A stretch of DNA of 64,000 bases from Hyphomicrobium sp. (GCA_030148725.1 JASBSU010000045.1:46875-110874); one strand, 5' to 3'. Positions 8,004 to 18,576 are shown, counted from the stretch's first letter. Translations and numbers: made by a program. The notes: a model not told the origin generated them from the sequence alone.

Positions 8004-10787
8004 TCACGCAGGAGGCGCCCGGCCGACTTTCTCTCCGCGCCCATCGAGCACCTCGATGAGCCGCTTGCGGATGGCTTCCTGGCGCGGTTCGCTGTCGATC
8101 TTCCTGCCCGTCAAATCCGTCACATAGAACACGTCGACGGCCTTTTCGCCGAACGTCGTGACGTGCGCCGAGGTGATGTCGAGCATCAGATTGGAAAGCG
8201 TGCTCGTCAGCTCGTACAGCAGGCCGGGCCGGTCGCGCCCCGCCACCTCGATCACGGTGAACTGATCCGACAGCGCATTGTTGATGATGACATCGGGCTC
8301 GACCGTGAACGCCATGAAACGGCGCGGCGGCGGACCCCGCTCCGCCAGCAGCGTATCGAGCCACGCATCGCCGCGCAGCAGCCGATGAATGAGATCGCCG
8401 ATGCGTTTGCCGCGCCGCAGCTCGTCCTCATCCGCATTGAACGCCCGATTGAGCAGGAACGTGTCGAGCGCATAGCCATCGCGCGTCGTCATGATGTGCG
8501 CACCGGCAATGTTGGCTCCAGCAGCCGCGCAGGCGCCAGCGAAGAGCGACAACAGCCGCGGATGGTTCGGTGCAACAACCGTCAGCTCCGTAATCGCCGT
8601 AAACGCGTCGGTCCGCGTGTCGGTCGCGACCTGCAGCCCCTCCTCCTCCGCGCGCTGCAGCAGTCGTGCGTGCTCGACACGCCGCGCCGCGTCCGTACGC
8701 AGCCAGTAGTCGGGGAAGTGCCGCTCGACGTAACGGTCGACCTCAGCCTGCGGCCAGTCGCCAAGCGACTGGCGCAACGCCGACTGCGCCTCTGCGATCC
8801 TTTGGCTCCGCTTGACTTGCGTATGCCCACCCGCGACCAGCGGCTCCGTCTCGTAATAGAGCGTCCGCAGAAGCTGGCCCTTCCAGCCGTTCCACACCCC
8901 AGGCCCCACGGCGCGGATGTCCGCCACCGTAAGAAGCATCAACAGCTTCAACCGCTCCGGGCTCTGCACCACATCGGCGAAATCGCGGATTGTCTTCGGG
9001 TCGGAAAGGTCGCGGCTCTGCGCAATGTTGCTCATCGTAAGATGCTGATCGATGAGCCACACGCACGTCTCGGTCTCGGCCGGTGTCAGGCCAAGACGCG
9101 GGCAGAGCTTGCGCGCGATGCGCGCGCCAACCACGGAATGATCTTCGACGTACCCTTTGCCGACGTCGTGCAGAAACGCCGCCACGTAGAGCGCACGCCG
9201 GTTCTTCACCGATCCGATGATCTCAGTTGACAACGGAAGCTCGTCGCTCGCCCCGCCGCGCTCGATGTCCGCCAGCATGCCGACCGTCCGCACCAGGTGC
9301 TCGTCGATCGTGTAGCTGTGATACATGTTGAACTGCGTCATGCCGACGACGCGTCCGAACTCCGGCACGAAGCGTCCCAGCACGCCGGCCTCGTTCATGC
9401 GCCGCAGCGACATCTCCGGATTGGCATGCCCCGTAAGCAGCTCGATAAAAATCCGGTTGGCTTCCGGGTTGGCGCGAAAGTCATCGTCGATGAGACGCTT
9501 GGAATGCCGCAGCAGGCGGATCGCGTCCGGGTGAAGGAACGAGTTCGAAAGATGCGCTTCAGCGAAGAAGCGTATGAGATTGACCGGATCGCGCTTGAAG
9601 ACGTCCGGATCCGCAACGTTGAGACGATCGTTGTCGATGCGGAAATCGGTACGCACGCGCAATTGGCGCCGCTGCTTCCAGTTGAGCGGCCTGAGGAAAC
9701 GGGTCAATCCCGGCGACGCCTTGAGCTGCTGCATTTCCAGCGCCGAGCACAGGATGGTCGTCAGATCGCCGACATCCTTGGCGATGAGGAAGTAGTGCTT
9801 CATGAAGCGCTCGACGCCGAGCAAACCGCCGCGGTCGTTGTATCCGAGTTGGCTCGCGAGCCACGGCTGCACGTCGAATGTCAGCGTTTCTTCGGCGCGC
9901 CCGCTCGCGAAATGCAGAAAGCAGCGGACCGTCCATAGGAAGTCTTCGCACCGGCGGAATGTCGCCACCTCATCGGGACGGAAAATGCCCGCCGCAACCG
10001 TGGCCGCGCCGACGCCCTGCCCGTAGAGATATTTCGACAGCCAGTGCAGCGTATGGAGATCGCGCAGGCCGCCTTTGCCCTCCTTAACGTTGGGCTCCAC
10101 CCGGTACCGGCTCTCGCCGGCCTGACGATGTCGATTGTCGTGCTCCTCCATCTTGGCGTCGATGAAGTCGCGAGCGGTTCCGGCAACCACTTCGCTGCGG
10201 AACCGGTCCTCGAACTCGCTGTAGAGTTGCGCATCGCCGTGAATTAGGCGCGCATCGAGCATCGACGTGCGCACGGTGATGTCGGCGCTCATCTTGATGC
10301 ACTGATCGACTGTGCGCGTCGCGTGACCGACTTTGAACCCGAGATCCCAGAGCACATAGAGCATATGCTCGGCGACACTCTCGCCCCACGCCGTCTGCTT
10401 GTACGGCAGCAGGAACAGCAGATCGATGTCGGACCCAGGCGCCAGCAACCCGCGGCCGTAGCCGCCCGTCGCCACGATCGCCATGCGTTCCGCATCCGAC
10501 GGGTTGGTCGCCCGATAGACGTGCGCCACCGTGTAGTCGAAGAGGACGCGCGTCAGCTCATCCTGAAAGTGCGACAACCCCGCCGCGCACCGCCGCCCCC
10601 TGTGGTCGGCTTCGAGCCCGCGCCGCGCAGCATCGCGCGCTTCCGCAACGAGCTTCTTCAAGCGCTCGATCAAAATCGGTCGGAACTTCGCCAGATCGTT
10701 GCCGTTGGCGCGTAGCCCCTCCGTCAGCTCGACGCGCAGCTGGCGTGAGTCGAAATACGGCGCGGTCGGTTGGATGACGTTATCCAT
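8004..10787 (-). CDS. glnD: GlnD, PII uridylyltransferase / uridylyl-removing enzyme
   Basis: A 927-residue bifunctional nitrogen sensor that uridylylates PII when glutamine is low and removes UMP when it is high. The nucleotidyltransferase motif is at residues 108-122 (GGYGRGLLAPGSDID), followed by the helical region, an HD phosphohydrolase domain (AAFLHDVGKG) and two C-terminal ACT domains that bind glutamine (second: VIEVAGRDRPGLLYEL). All catalytic signatures are intact and length is normal. mutS lies 48 bases upstream on the same strand; downstream the usual neighbour murJ is displaced by two inserted genes. Confidence 0.97.
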   Translation of the reverse strand: MDNVIQPTAPYFDSRQLRVELTEGLRANGNDLAKFRPILIERLKKLVAEARDAARRGLEADHRGRRCAAGLSHFQDELTRVLFDYTVAHVYRATNPSDAERMAIVATGGYGRGLLAPGSDIDLLFLLPYKQTAWGESVAEHMLYVLWDLGFKVGHATRTVDQCIKMSADITVRTSMLDARLIHGDAQLYSEFEDRFRSEVVAGTARDFIDAKMEEHDNRHRQAGESRYRVEPNVKEGKGGLRDLHTLHWLSKYLYGQGVGAATVAAGIFRPDEVATFRRCEDFLWTVRCFLHFASGRAEETLTFDVQPWLASQLGYNDRGGLLGVERFMKHYFLIAKDVGDLTTILCSALEMQQLKASPGLTRFLRPLNWKQRRQLRVRTDFRIDNDRLNVADPDVFKRDPVNLIRFFAEAHLSNSFLHPDAIRLLRHSKRLIDDDFRANPEANRIFIELLTGHANPEMSLRRMNEAGVLGRFVPEFGRVVGMTQFNMYHSYTIDEHLVRTVGMLADIERGGASDELPLSTEIIGSVKNRRALYVAAFLHDVGKGYVEDHSVVGARIARKLCPRLGLTPAETETCVWLIDQHLTMSNIAQSRDLSDPKTIRDFADVVQSPERLKLLMLLTVADIRAVGPGVWNGWKGQLLRTLYYETEPLVAGGHTQVKRSQRIAEAQSALRQSLGDWPQAEVDRYVERHFPDYWLRTDAARRVEHARLLQRAEEEGLQVATDTRTDAFTAITELTVVAPNHPRLLSLFAGACAAAGANIAGAHIMTTRDGYALDTFLLNRAFNADEDELRRGKRIGDLIHRLLRGDAWLDTLLAERGPPPRRFMAFTVEPDVIINNALSDQFTVIEVAGRDRPGLLYELTSTLSNLMLDITSAHVTTFGEKAVDVFYVTDLTGRKIDSEPRQEAIRKRLIEVLDGRGEKVGRAPPA

Positions 10788-10835
10788 TCGGCATGCGCGG
10801 TTCGCCTAAGGGTGAGGGAACCGCAAATCTCCTGA

Positions 10836-13718
10836 CTAGCGTCCCGGCTCCTGACGCCCATTGCGCAACGCCTTTAGCCGATACACGAGATCGAGCGCTG
10901 CACGCGGGGTGAGATCGTCCGGGTTCAGTTCGTCGACGGCTTTCTCCAGCGGCGAAGGCCCGGCCGGCGGAGCAGCCACAGTGCGACTTACAGCAAAGAG
11001 TGGCAGCTCGTCGAGGCCGCCGTTCCTGGCATTCTTACGCCCTTCGGTCTTCTCGAGCAGCCCCAGCACTTCCCGTGCGCGCGCCACCACCGGCTCCGGC
11101 AACCCGGCAAGCTTGGCGACCTGAATACCGTAGGAGCGATCCGCCGCGCCCGGCTTCACCTTGTGCAGAAATACGATCTCGTCCTGCCACTCGCGCACGT
11201 CGATAGTCACGTTGGCGACGCCGTCGAGACGCCGGGCGAGGACCGTCAGCTCGTGATAGTGCGTGGCAAACAACGAGCGCGCTTTTATCGCGTCATGCAG
11301 GTATTCGACGGTCGCCCATGCGATGGAAAGCCCGTCGAATGTCGCCGTGCCGCGTCCGATCTCATCCAAAATGACCAGCGAGCGCTCGCTCGCCTGGTTG
11401 AGGATAGCCGCCGTCTCGACCATCTCCACCATGAACGTCGAGCGTCCGCGTGCCAGATCGTCCGACGCACCGACGCGGCTGAAGAGACGGTCGACAGCCC
11501 CGATCGTCGCCGAGCGCGCCGGCACGTAGGACCCCATCTGCGCCATCACGGCGATGAGCGCGTTCTGGCGCAGGAAGGTCGACTTGCCCGCCATGTTGGG
11601 GCCGGTGACCAGCCAGATGCGGCCTTTGGCGGTCTCATCCTCGCCACCAGCCTCGCCCTCGCCGAGCACACAATCGTTCTCGATGAACGCGCCGGCTTTC
11701 GCCGCCCGCAGCGCCTGTTCAACCACCGGATGGCGACCGCCGCGAATATCGAACGCCTGACTGTCGTCGATGATCGGCCGCGTGTAACCCTCGATGCGCG
11801 CCAGCTCCGCCAGTGCCGCCGTGGCGTCGAGTTCCGCCATCGCCGCAGCAACGCGCCCGAGACCATTCGCCTCCCGCTCGATCGCACCGGCAAGCTCCGC
11901 GAAAATTTCCTGCTCGAGGTTGAGCGCCCGCTCGGTCGCCGAGGCGATGCGTCCTTCGATATCGATCAGCTCTGCCGTCGAGAAGCGCACCGCGTTCGCC
12001 ATCGTTTGGCGGTGCCGGAATGTCTCTGCGTGCACGCCCTCGAGCAGCGGCTTGGCGTTGCCCTGCGTGACCTCGATGTAGAACCCGAGAATATTGTTGT
12101 GACGAACTTTCAGCGATTTGACGCCCGTCATCTCGACATAACGCGCTTCGAGCGATGCCATCACGCCGCGGCCGTCTTCCTTCAGCCGCCGCGCCTCATC
12201 GAGTTCCGGGCGATAGCCGGCCCGCACGAATGCGCCGTCGCGCTTCAAATGCGGTGGCTCATCCACCAGTGCCGCGGCCAGATCCGCCCGAAGGCCGGCG
12301 CCGACAGCCTGCAATTCGCCTGCGATGCGCGACAGATCCGCCGGCAAACCCATGCCGCCAGCCGCGGCTGCAAGCAGCTCAGCGCAGGCATCGGCCGCCA
12401 CAAGGCCATCGCGCACGCCAGCGAGATCGCGCGGCGATCCACGCCCGAACCCCAACCGAGAGATCGCGCGCGCGATGTCGGACGCCATCCGCAACGCCGC
12501 GCGCAGATCGCTCCGCAGCGTCTCCTGATCGATCAGATAGCCAACCGCATCGAGCCGCGCGTTGATGCGCGATACATCCCGCAGCGGGCTCGACAGCCGG
12601 GCCGCCAGCTCGCGCGCACCCGCCCCCGTGAGCGTCCGATCGATCGCCGACAGCAGGCTGCCCTGCTTCTCGCCGGATGCCGAACGCACCAGCTCCAGGC
12701 TTGCGCGGCTTGCCGCGTCGATCAGCAGAATCGAATCCGAGCCAGAACGCTTCGGCGGCCGCAAAACCGGAGCCGCGCCCATCTGCGTCAGCTCGATATA
12801 TTTGAGCGCCGCTCCGATCGCTGCCAGCTCCGGCCGCGAGAACGTGCCGAACGCGCCGAGCTCTGAAACCTTCAATTGTGCCTTGAGGCTCGTCTCGCCG
12901 GCGAGGCTATCGAAATAGGCGCCGGGCACCGGCGTCGCGGCGCCTCCCACGCGCTCGATCCACGCGCGCAGCTCAGCGTCTGCAAACAGCGCATCGGCAA
13001 ATATGACTTCACTCGGCGATAGCCGCGCAAGCTCTCCCGGAAGATCCGCGCCCAACACCTCTCCCACCTCGACCTCACCCGTCGAGATGTCGACCGAGGC
13101 GAGCGCCAGGGTTGTCTGCGGAGCGAGCACCTCGCTGCCTGCCGCACCACCACCGCGGAACAGTGCCGTGAGGTAATTGCGCGCCTTGGCGTCGAGCAGG
13201 GTGTCTTCGGTGAGCGTGCCCGGCGTCACAAGACGCACCACGTCGCGCTTCACGACCGACTTCGAACCGCGCTTCTTCGCTTCCGCCGGATCTTCGAGCT
13301 GCTCGGCCACCGCCACGCGATGTCCGTGCTTGATGAGGCGGTGCAGATATTCGTCGGCACGGTGGATCGGAACGCCGCACATCGGAATGTCTTCGCCGAG
13401 GTGCTTGCCACGCTTCGTCAGCACGATCCCAAGCGTCCCAGATGCAATGACCGCATCTTCGAAGAACAGCTCGTAGAAATCGCCCATGCGATACCAGAGC
13501 AGGCAATCGGGGTTGGCGGCCTTGATCTCGAGGAACTGCGCCATCGAGGGCGTGGCTTCGACATTAGTCGAAGGCGACGCGACCGAAGCGGCCGCAGGCT
13601 TGCCTGCTGAACGCGCATCGGCCGCCATCTCGACCCCGGGCTCGGCCTGTTCAGCCTCGACCTCGGCATCTGCGACGTGCGCCGCCAGCTCTTTGATTTG
13701 CGCGCGTTTTCCCGCCAT
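10836..13718 (-). CDS. mutS: DNA mismatch repair protein MutS
   Basis: A 960-residue mismatch-recognition ATPase. The mismatch-binding N-terminus starts at TPSMAQFLEIKAANPD, with the Phe-x-Glu motif in MGDFYELFFEDA. Walker A is GPNMAGKSTFLRQ and Walker B / signature DEIGRGTATFDG, followed by the dimerisation helices. About 58 residues precede the conserved start and are Ala/Glu-rich; a shorter version from the later Met is possible, but the ATG at 13718 keeps the reading frame open. Divergent from maeB and immediately upstream of glnD. Confidence 0.96.
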   Translation of the reverse strand: MAGKRAQIKELAAHVADAEVEAEQAEPGVEMAADARSAGKPAAASVASPSTNVEATPSMAQFLEIKAANPDCLLWYRMGDFYELFFEDAVIASGTLGIVLTKRGKHLGEDIPMCGVPIHRADEYLHRLIKHGHRVAVAEQLEDPAEAKKRGSKSVVKRDVVRLVTPGTLTEDTLLDAKARNYLTALFRGGGAAGSEVLAPQTTLALASVDISTGEVEVGEVLGADLPGELARLSPSEVIFADALFADAELRAWIERVGGAATPVPGAYFDSLAGETSLKAQLKVSELGAFGTFSRPELAAIGAALKYIELTQMGAAPVLRPPKRSGSDSILLIDAASRASLELVRSASGEKQGSLLSAIDRTLTGAGARELAARLSSPLRDVSRINARLDAVGYLIDQETLRSDLRAALRMASDIARAISRLGFGRGSPRDLAGVRDGLVAADACAELLAAAAGGMGLPADLSRIAGELQAVGAGLRADLAAALVDEPPHLKRDGAFVRAGYRPELDEARRLKEDGRGVMASLEARYVEMTGVKSLKVRHNNILGFYIEVTQGNAKPLLEGVHAETFRHRQTMANAVRFSTAELIDIEGRIASATERALNLEQEIFAELAGAIEREANGLGRVAAAMAELDATAALAELARIEGYTRPIIDDSQAFDIRGGRHPVVEQALRAAKAGAFIENDCVLGEGEAGGEDETAKGRIWLVTGPNMAGKSTFLRQNALIAVMAQMGSYVPARSATIGAVDRLFSRVGASDDLARGRSTFMVEMVETAAILNQASERSLVILDEIGRGTATFDGLSIAWATVEYLHDAIKARSLFATHYHELTVLARRLDGVANVTIDVREWQDEIVFLHKVKPGAADRSYGIQVAKLAGLPEPVVARAREVLGLLEKTEGRKNARNGGLDELPLFAVSRTVAAPPAGPSPLEKAVDELNPDDLTPRAALDLVYRLKALRNGRQEPGR

Positions 13719-13865
13719 CGGCGGTCGTCCCCCACTGCCTCGTGCCGCCCCCGGCGGCTCGCAACGATAGCCAGACCGCCTGCTGGGTCAAACGCTACAC
13801 CGGGGTTGTTCACCGGCAACGCAGCCTGTTTCGGTAAGCAATTGTTTCAACACGCCCGCGAGCAT

Positions 13866-16184
13866 ATGGTGCGCACCCTTTCCAACCGGATCGCTCAGCT
13901 CATGACCAGCGCCCGCAGCCCCAAGGCCGCCAAGGTGCGCTTCACCGACCAGGAAGCGCTGCAATTCCACGCCCAGGGAAAACCGGGCAAGCTCGAGGTC
14001 ACGCCGACCAAGCCGCTGACGACCCAGCGCGACTTGTCCCTTGCCTATTCGCCCGGCGTCGCCGTCCCGGTGCTCGCCATCGCGCAAAACCCGTCGACCG
14101 CCTACGATTACACCAACAAGGGCAACATCGTCGCTGTCGTCTCCAACGGCACGGCCATCCTCGGACTTGGCAACCTCGGCGCACTGGCCGCCAAGCCGGT
14201 CATGGAGGGCAAGGGCGCGCTCTTCAAGCGTTTCGCCGACATCGACGCCATCGACCTGCTCGTCAGCACCGAGGACCCGGAGCAGTTCATCAACGCCGTG
14301 CGCTACCTCGGCCCATCCTTCGGCGGCATCAACCTCGAAGACATCAAGGCACCCGACTGCTTCATCATCGAGCAGCGCCTGAAAGAGCTGCTCGACATCC
14401 CGGTCTTCCACGACGACCAGCACGGCACAGCGATCATCGCCGCCGCCGGCCTCATCAATGCCGCCGAGCTGACGGGACGCGATCTCAAGGACATCAAGCT
14501 CGTCGTCAACGGCGCCGGTGCTGCCGGCATCGCGTGCCTGGAGCTGGCCATCGCGATGGGCATCCCGAAGCAAAACGTCATCCTCTGCGACACCAAGGGC
14601 GTCGTCTATCAGGGCCGCAAGGACGGCATGAACCAGTGGAAGTCGGCTTACGCCGCCAAGACCAAGGCGCGCACGCTGGCAGACGCATTGAAAGGCGCTG
14701 ACGCTCTGTTCGGCCTCTCGGTCAAAGGCGCGGTGACCCAGGACATGGTGCGCTCGATGGCCCCCAAGCCCATCATCTTCGCCATGGCCAATCCCGACCC
14801 AGAGATAACGCCGGAAGAGGTCGCCGCCATTCGCGATGACGCCATCGTGGCCACCGGCCGCTCCGACTATCCGAACCAGATCAACAACGTCCTCGGCTTC
14901 CCGTTCATCTTCCGCGGCGCGCTCGACGTGCAGGCGTCGACGATCAACGAGGCGATGAAGGTTGCAGCAGCGCACGCTCTCGCCGAGCTTGCGCGCGCCG
15001 AGGTCCCCGACCAGGTCGCCGCCGCGTTCTACGGACGCCACGCGACGTTCGGGGCTGAGTACATCATCCCCGCGCCGTTCGATCCGCGCCTCATCTCGAC
15101 CGTGCCGGTGGCCGTCGCCAAGGCCGCGATGGATTCCGGCGTCGCGCGCAAACCGATCGTCGATATCGAAGCCTATGTCGCTCGCCTCGAAGGCCGCCTC
15201 GATCCGATTGCCGGCTGGCTCCAGTCGACGTTCAGCGCCGTGCGCGAGAACCCCAAGCGCATGGTCTTCGCCGAGGGCGAAGAGCCTGGCGTCATCCGCG
15301 CCGCCCACAGCTACTTCTCGCAAGGCTTCGGCGTGCCGATCCTCATTGGCTCATCGGAAGGCATCCGCGAGCAGTTCCGCGCCCTCGGCATGTCGCTGCG
15401 CCCCGAATACGAGATCATCGACATCCGCAAGAGCCCGCACCGCGAGGAGTTTACAAACTTCCTCTACGCGCGCCTGCAGCGCCGCGGCTATCTCCGGCGC
15501 GACTGCCAGCGCCTCGTCTCCAATGATCGCAACATCTTCGCGACCCTCATGGTGGCCCACGGCCTCGCCGATGCGATGGTGACCGGCGTCACACGAAACT
15601 GGCGCACCGTTTTTGATGACGTGCAGCGCGTCCTCGACCCCGAGCCCGGCCGCAATGTGATCGGCGTGTCCCTCGCCATCGTGCGCGGACGCGCGGTCCT
15701 CATCGCCGACGCCAGCGTTCATGAGGTGCCAACCGCCGCCCAGCTGGCGGATATCGCCGTCGAGGCAGCGCGGGCCGCCCGCAACTTCGGTGTCGAGCCG
15801 CGTGTTGCCATGTTGGCCTATTCAACGTTCGGACAACCGCGCGGCGAGCGCTCCGATACGATCCGCGATGCGCTCGCGATCCTCGACGAGCGTCAGGTCG
15901 ACTTCGAATACGAGGGCGACTTGGCAGCCGACGTCGCGCTCAATCGCGACCTGATGCGGCACTATCCGTTCTGCCGCCTGTCCGACACTGCGAACGTGCT
16001 CGTCATGCCGGCGTTCCACGCTGCATCGATCGCGACCAACATGCTGAAGGAGCTCGGCGGCGCCACGGTGATCGGCCCGATCCTCGTCGGCCTTTCGCGC
16101 CCTGTGCAGATACTGGGCTTCGGTGCGATCGACAGCGACATCGTCAACATGGCCGCCATCGCCGCCTACGACGCCGGGCGTTAG
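13866..16184 (+). CDS. maeB: NADP-type malic enzyme fused to a phosphotransacetylase-like domain (MaeB)
   Basis: A roughly 772-residue oxidative malate decarboxylase giving pyruvate, CO2 and reduced cofactor. The N-terminal 420 residues hold the malic enzyme domain ([38 protein letters not shown](P) loop [11 protein letters not shown]). The C-terminal 330 residues are a phosphate acetyl/butyryltransferase-like domain ([15 protein letters not shown]), usually regulatory in this family. The start could be the ATG at 13866 or 13899; neither has a clear ribosome site, and in-frame sequence before 13866 overlaps mutS and lacks similarity. This supplies pyruvate and acetyl-CoA from C4 acids. Confidence 0.94.
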   Translation: MVRTLSNRIAQLMTSARSPKAAKVRFTDQEALQFHAQGKPGKLEVTPTKPLTTQRDLSLAYSPGVAVPVLAIAQNPSTAYDYTNKGNIVAVVSNGTAILGLGNLGALAAKPVMEGKGALFKRFADIDAIDLLVSTEDPEQFINAVRYLGPSFGGINLEDIKAPDCFIIEQRLKELLDIPVFHDDQHGTAIIAAAGLINAAELTGRDLKDIKLVVNGAGAAGIACLELAIAMGIPKQNVILCDTKGVVYQGRKDGMNQWKSAYAAKTKARTLADALKGADALFGLSVKGAVTQDMVRSMAPKPIIFAMANPDPEITPEEVAAIRDDAIVATGRSDYPNQINNVLGFPFIFRGALDVQASTINEAMKVAAAHALAELARAEVPDQVAAAFYGRHATFGAEYIIPAPFDPRLISTVPVAVAKAAMDSGVARKPIVDIEAYVARLEGRLDPIAGWLQSTFSAVRENPKRMVFAEGEEPGVIRAAHSYFSQGFGVPILIGSSEGIREQFRALGMSLRPEYEIIDIRKSPHREEFTNFLYARLQRRGYLRRDCQRLVSNDRNIFATLMVAHGLADAMVTGVTRNWRTVFDDVQRVLDPEPGRNVIGVSLAIVRGRAVLIADASVHEVPTAAQLADIAVEAARAARNFGVEPRVAMLAYSTFGQPRGERSDTIRDALAILDERQVDFEYEGDLAADVALNRDLMRHYPFCRLSDTANVLVMPAFHAASIATNMLKELGGATVIGPILVGLSRPVQILGFGAIDSDIVNMAAIAAYDAGR

Positions 16185-16205
16185 TCTCGACAGATTCCGA
16201 ACTTG

Positions 16206-16228
16206 GCCGCTCGCGCAACGGGAGCGGC
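16206..16228. terminator. Stem-loop between convergent maeB and phaZ
   Basis: GCCGCTC-N9-GAGCGGC, a 7-bp perfect stem, followed by TT on the plus strand. It lies in the 66-base gap between two convergent genes, the expected position of a bidirectional terminator. The U-tract is short, so efficiency is uncertain. Confidence 0.5.
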
Positions 16229-16250
16229 TTCGCCTTCCGCCGGCACCGTG

Positions 16251-17465
16251 TCAGTCCATGGAGAGGATCATATTCCGCACGAGCGGATAGATCTGCCCTT
16301 CCCACTTCCGACCGCTAAACACGCCGTAGTGGCCGACGCCGACCTGCATGTGATGACGCTTCAGATGCGGCCGCAGGCCCGTGCACAAGTCGTGCGCGGC
16401 TGCCGTCTGCCCCAGACCACAGATGTCATCGCGTTCGCCTTCGACCGTGAGCAGCGCGGTCTTGCGAATGGCGGTGAGGTCGACAGGCTCGCCCTTGAAC
16501 GTCAGTTCGCCCTTCGGCAGCCGCATCTCCTGGAACACCCATTTGACGGTCTCCAGGTAGAACTCAGCCGTCAGGTCGAGCACCGCGAAATACTCGTCGT
16601 AGAACGTCTTGATGACCTGCGCCTTCTCAAGGTCGCCGTTGCGCAGGTGCTCGTGCAGCTCCTGATGCGCCGTGTAGTGCCGGTTGATGTTCATCGACAC
16701 GAAGGCGAACAGCTGCACGAAACCCGGATACACTTGGCGCCGCGCCCCCGGATAACGCCACGGCACACGCGCGATGAGATTGCGCTCGAACCAGTCGATC
16801 GACTTGCTCTGAGCAAGACCGTTGACCTTCGTCGGGTTGACGCGCACGTCGACGGGTCCGGCCATCAGCGTCATGCTGGCAGGCTGCGCGGGGTTGCCGT
16901 CTGCTGCCATCACCGCGGTCGCAACGAGCGCCTGGACGCACGGCTGGCACACCGCAACGACGTGCGATCCCGGCCCCATCGTCTCCAGAAACTTGATGAG
17001 ATAAGCGACGTAGTCGTCGAAGCCGAAGCGGCCGGCATCGAGACTTACATCGCGCGCGTTGTGCCAATCTGTGATGTAGACGTCGTGATCCACCAGCAGC
17101 GTACGCACGGTGTTCCGTAGCAGCGTCGCAAAGTGCCCCGACAGCGGCGCCACCACCAGCACGCGCGGCTGCTCGATATCGATATCCTTCTTGAACCGCA
17201 GCAGCGTGCCGAACGGCAACGTTAGCACCGCCTCTTCGGTAACCTCGACCTCGCGATTGCCGACCGTTACCGCCGGAATGCGATAGTCTGGGCGGGTGTG
17301 GGTAAGGCCGGCGCGCGCCACAAGCTCGTAGGTCGCGGAGAGGTTTCGAACCAGGGGCACGCTGGCGTGCTGACCCAGCGCTCCGAGGAATGCCAGCGAT
17401 TGCCGGGCAATCGTTTTGGCCGGTTCAACGAGGTCGGTGTGGGCTTGATAGGTCAGGTAGAGCAT
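16251..17465 (-). CDS. phaZ: Intracellular poly(3-hydroxybutyrate) depolymerase
   Basis: A 404-residue alpha/beta-hydrolase that degrades amorphous intracellular PHB granules. The nucleophile motif is VCQPCVQA at residues 172-179, with Cys173 matching the catalytic cysteine of the Cupriavidus PhaZ1 type (VCQP box). There is no signal peptide, consistent with granule surface action. The His near the C-terminus (VGVGHYGVFSG) completes the site. It implies that the organism stores PHB, although no phaC synthase is in this window. It is divergent from a GST gene across a 158-base region carrying two palindromes. Confidence 0.93.
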   Translation of the reverse strand: MLYLTYQAHTDLVEPAKTIARQSLAFLGALGQHASVPLVRNLSATYELVARAGLTHTRPDYRIPAVTVGNREVEVTEEAVLTLPFGTLLRFKKDIDIEQPRVLVVAPLSGHFATLLRNTVRTLLVDHDVYITDWHNARDVSLDAGRFGFDDYVAYLIKFLETMGPGSHVVAVCQPCVQALVATAVMAADGNPAQPASMTLMAGPVDVRVNPTKVNGLAQSKSIDWFERNLIARVPWRYPGARRQVYPGFVQLFAFVSMNINRHYTAHQELHEHLRNGDLEKAQVIKTFYDEYFAVLDLTAEFYLETVKWVFQEMRLPKGELTFKGEPVDLTAIRKTALLTVEGERDDICGLGQTAAAHDLCTGLRPHLKRHHMQVGVGHYGVFSGRKWEGQIYPLVRNMILSMD

Positions 17466-17516
17466 TTAGTCTCTTCTGCGAGCTGACATATTTCTCGAAA
17501 TGTTGTCGTCAGCCTA

Positions 17517-17531
17517 TTGTGCGTCGCACAA
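17517..17531. promoter_or_regulatory. Perfect palindrome TTGTGCG-T-CGCACAA in the phaZ-GST promoter region
   Basis: A 15-base perfect palindrome with one central base, 52 bases upstream of the phaZ start codon (minus) and 93 bases upstream of the GST start (plus). The position suits an operator for phaZ. No regulator is identified. Confidence 0.45.
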
Positions 17532-17586
17532 ACGCTAGTGCATCGTGGTGCTCCGTGCGAGCGCTTTTTCGCAACACAGACTGGAA

Positions 17587-17602
17587 TGCCCCAGACGGGG
17601 CA
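17587..17602. promoter_or_regulatory. Inverted repeat TGCCCC-AGAC-GGGGCA upstream of the GST gene
   Basis: A 6-bp perfect inverted repeat with a 4-base spacer that ends 21 bases before the GST start codon. It could be an operator or a 5'-UTR hairpin. Confidence 0.35.
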
Positions 17603-17623
17603 ACTGCTTAAGGATTGTGCAGA

Positions 17624-18277
17624 ATGGCAACAGCGGTGCTTACGATCAGCAGCAAGAACTACTCGTCGTGGTCCCTGCGCGGCTGGCTGCTCTGCAAGAT
17701 GGCCGGTCTCGAGTTCCACGAGGAGGTCATGTCGACAGACGATCCCTCGACCCGCGCCGAACTGCTTCTGCTCTCGCCCTCATTTCTGGTGCCCTGCCTG
17801 GTTCACGAGGGCGTCAAGGTTTGGGATACCCTCGCGATCGCCGAATACCTCGCCGAGATCAGGCCGGAAGCCGGCCTGCTGCCAAAGGACATTGCCGCAC
17901 GTGCGCACTGCCGCGCCATCTCAGGCGAGATGCACTCGGGCTTCCACAATCTGCGTTCGGCGCTGCCGATGAACCTCAAGGCGCACTTTCCTGGCTTCAA
18001 GGTGTGGACCGGTGCGCAAGGCGACGTCGAGCGCGTCAAGACCATCTGGCGCGAATGCCTCGACACCTACGGCGGCCCCTACCTGTTCGGCAGTCTGACG
18101 ATGGCCGACGCGATGTACGCGCCCGTCTGCAAGCGCTTTCTCACGTACGATGTGAAGCTCGACAGCGATTGCGCCGGATATTGCGAGACCATTTCCAATT
18201 GGGAGCCGGTGGTCGAATGGACCGAAGCGGCCAAGCTTGAGCCCGAGGAACTCGAAGAACTCGACGTTGAGTTCTGA
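17624..18277 (+). CDS. Glutathione S-transferase family protein
   Basis: A 217-residue GST-fold protein. The N-terminal thioredoxin-like domain carries the catalytic-loop serine in SSKNYSSWSLRGWLLCK, followed by the cis-Pro loop (FLVPCLVHEG) and the glutathione-binding region (VWDTLAIAEYLAE). The C-terminal helical domain ends in an acidic tail (LEPEELEELDVEF). The ATG at 17624 is preferred over one three codons upstream because similarity begins at MATAVLTISS. The substrate is unknown; detoxification or cytosolic redox conjugation is the usual role. It precedes the AT-rich control region of the quorum-sensing synthase on the same strand. Confidence 0.85.
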   Translation: MATAVLTISSKNYSSWSLRGWLLCKMAGLEFHEEVMSTDDPSTRAELLLLSPSFLVPCLVHEGVKVWDTLAIAEYLAEIRPEAGLLPKDIAARAHCRAISGEMHSGFHNLRSALPMNLKAHFPGFKVWTGAQGDVERVKTIWRECLDTYGGPYLFGSLTMADAMYAPVCKRFLTYDVKLDSDCAGYCETISNWEPVVEWTEAAKLEPEELEELDVEF

Positions 18278-18433
18278 CATCCGTCGCTCGCCGGGAATTT
18301 CTCGCAATTGAGATAAAGCCATTGCGCTGCGCCCGCATTTGCTGGCCGAGAATAATTCATCCGCATTCGCCCTATTGATCCCGTTGGACTATTCGCCGCG
18401 GACGACCGCGCTGACGTTGCTTTGTCGCAATCG

Positions 18434-18449
18434 TTAATTATCTATTAAC
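18434..18449 (+). promoter_or_regulatory. CtrA-type box 1 (TTAA-N7-TTAAC)
   Basis: TTAA-TTATCTA-TTAAC is an exact match to the full CtrA binding motif known from Caulobacter and other alphaproteobacteria. It lies 158 bases upstream of the synthase start codon, a position compatible with activation from a -35 overlap of a promoter near 18475. Binding is inferred. Confidence 0.6.
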
Positions 18450-18576
18450 GCGCGCCTCAATTGGGCTCGAAAGCCGCCGATTGAAGCACATACAAGCGGA
18501 ACAAAAGCAGCTATTTACGTTAATTCCGATGCCCTGCATCTGAATTGGATTGCAGTTAACAGCAGTTTCTCGTTAA

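Noticed and set aside
11163..12866. A 567-codon plus-strand open frame opposite mutS
   Set aside because: Antisense shadow of mutS with Arg/Gln-rich composition and no recognisable domain.
13788..15323. A 511-codon minus-strand open frame opposite maeB
   Set aside because: Gly/Asp/Val-rich antisense shadow; maeB has all its motifs on the plus strand.
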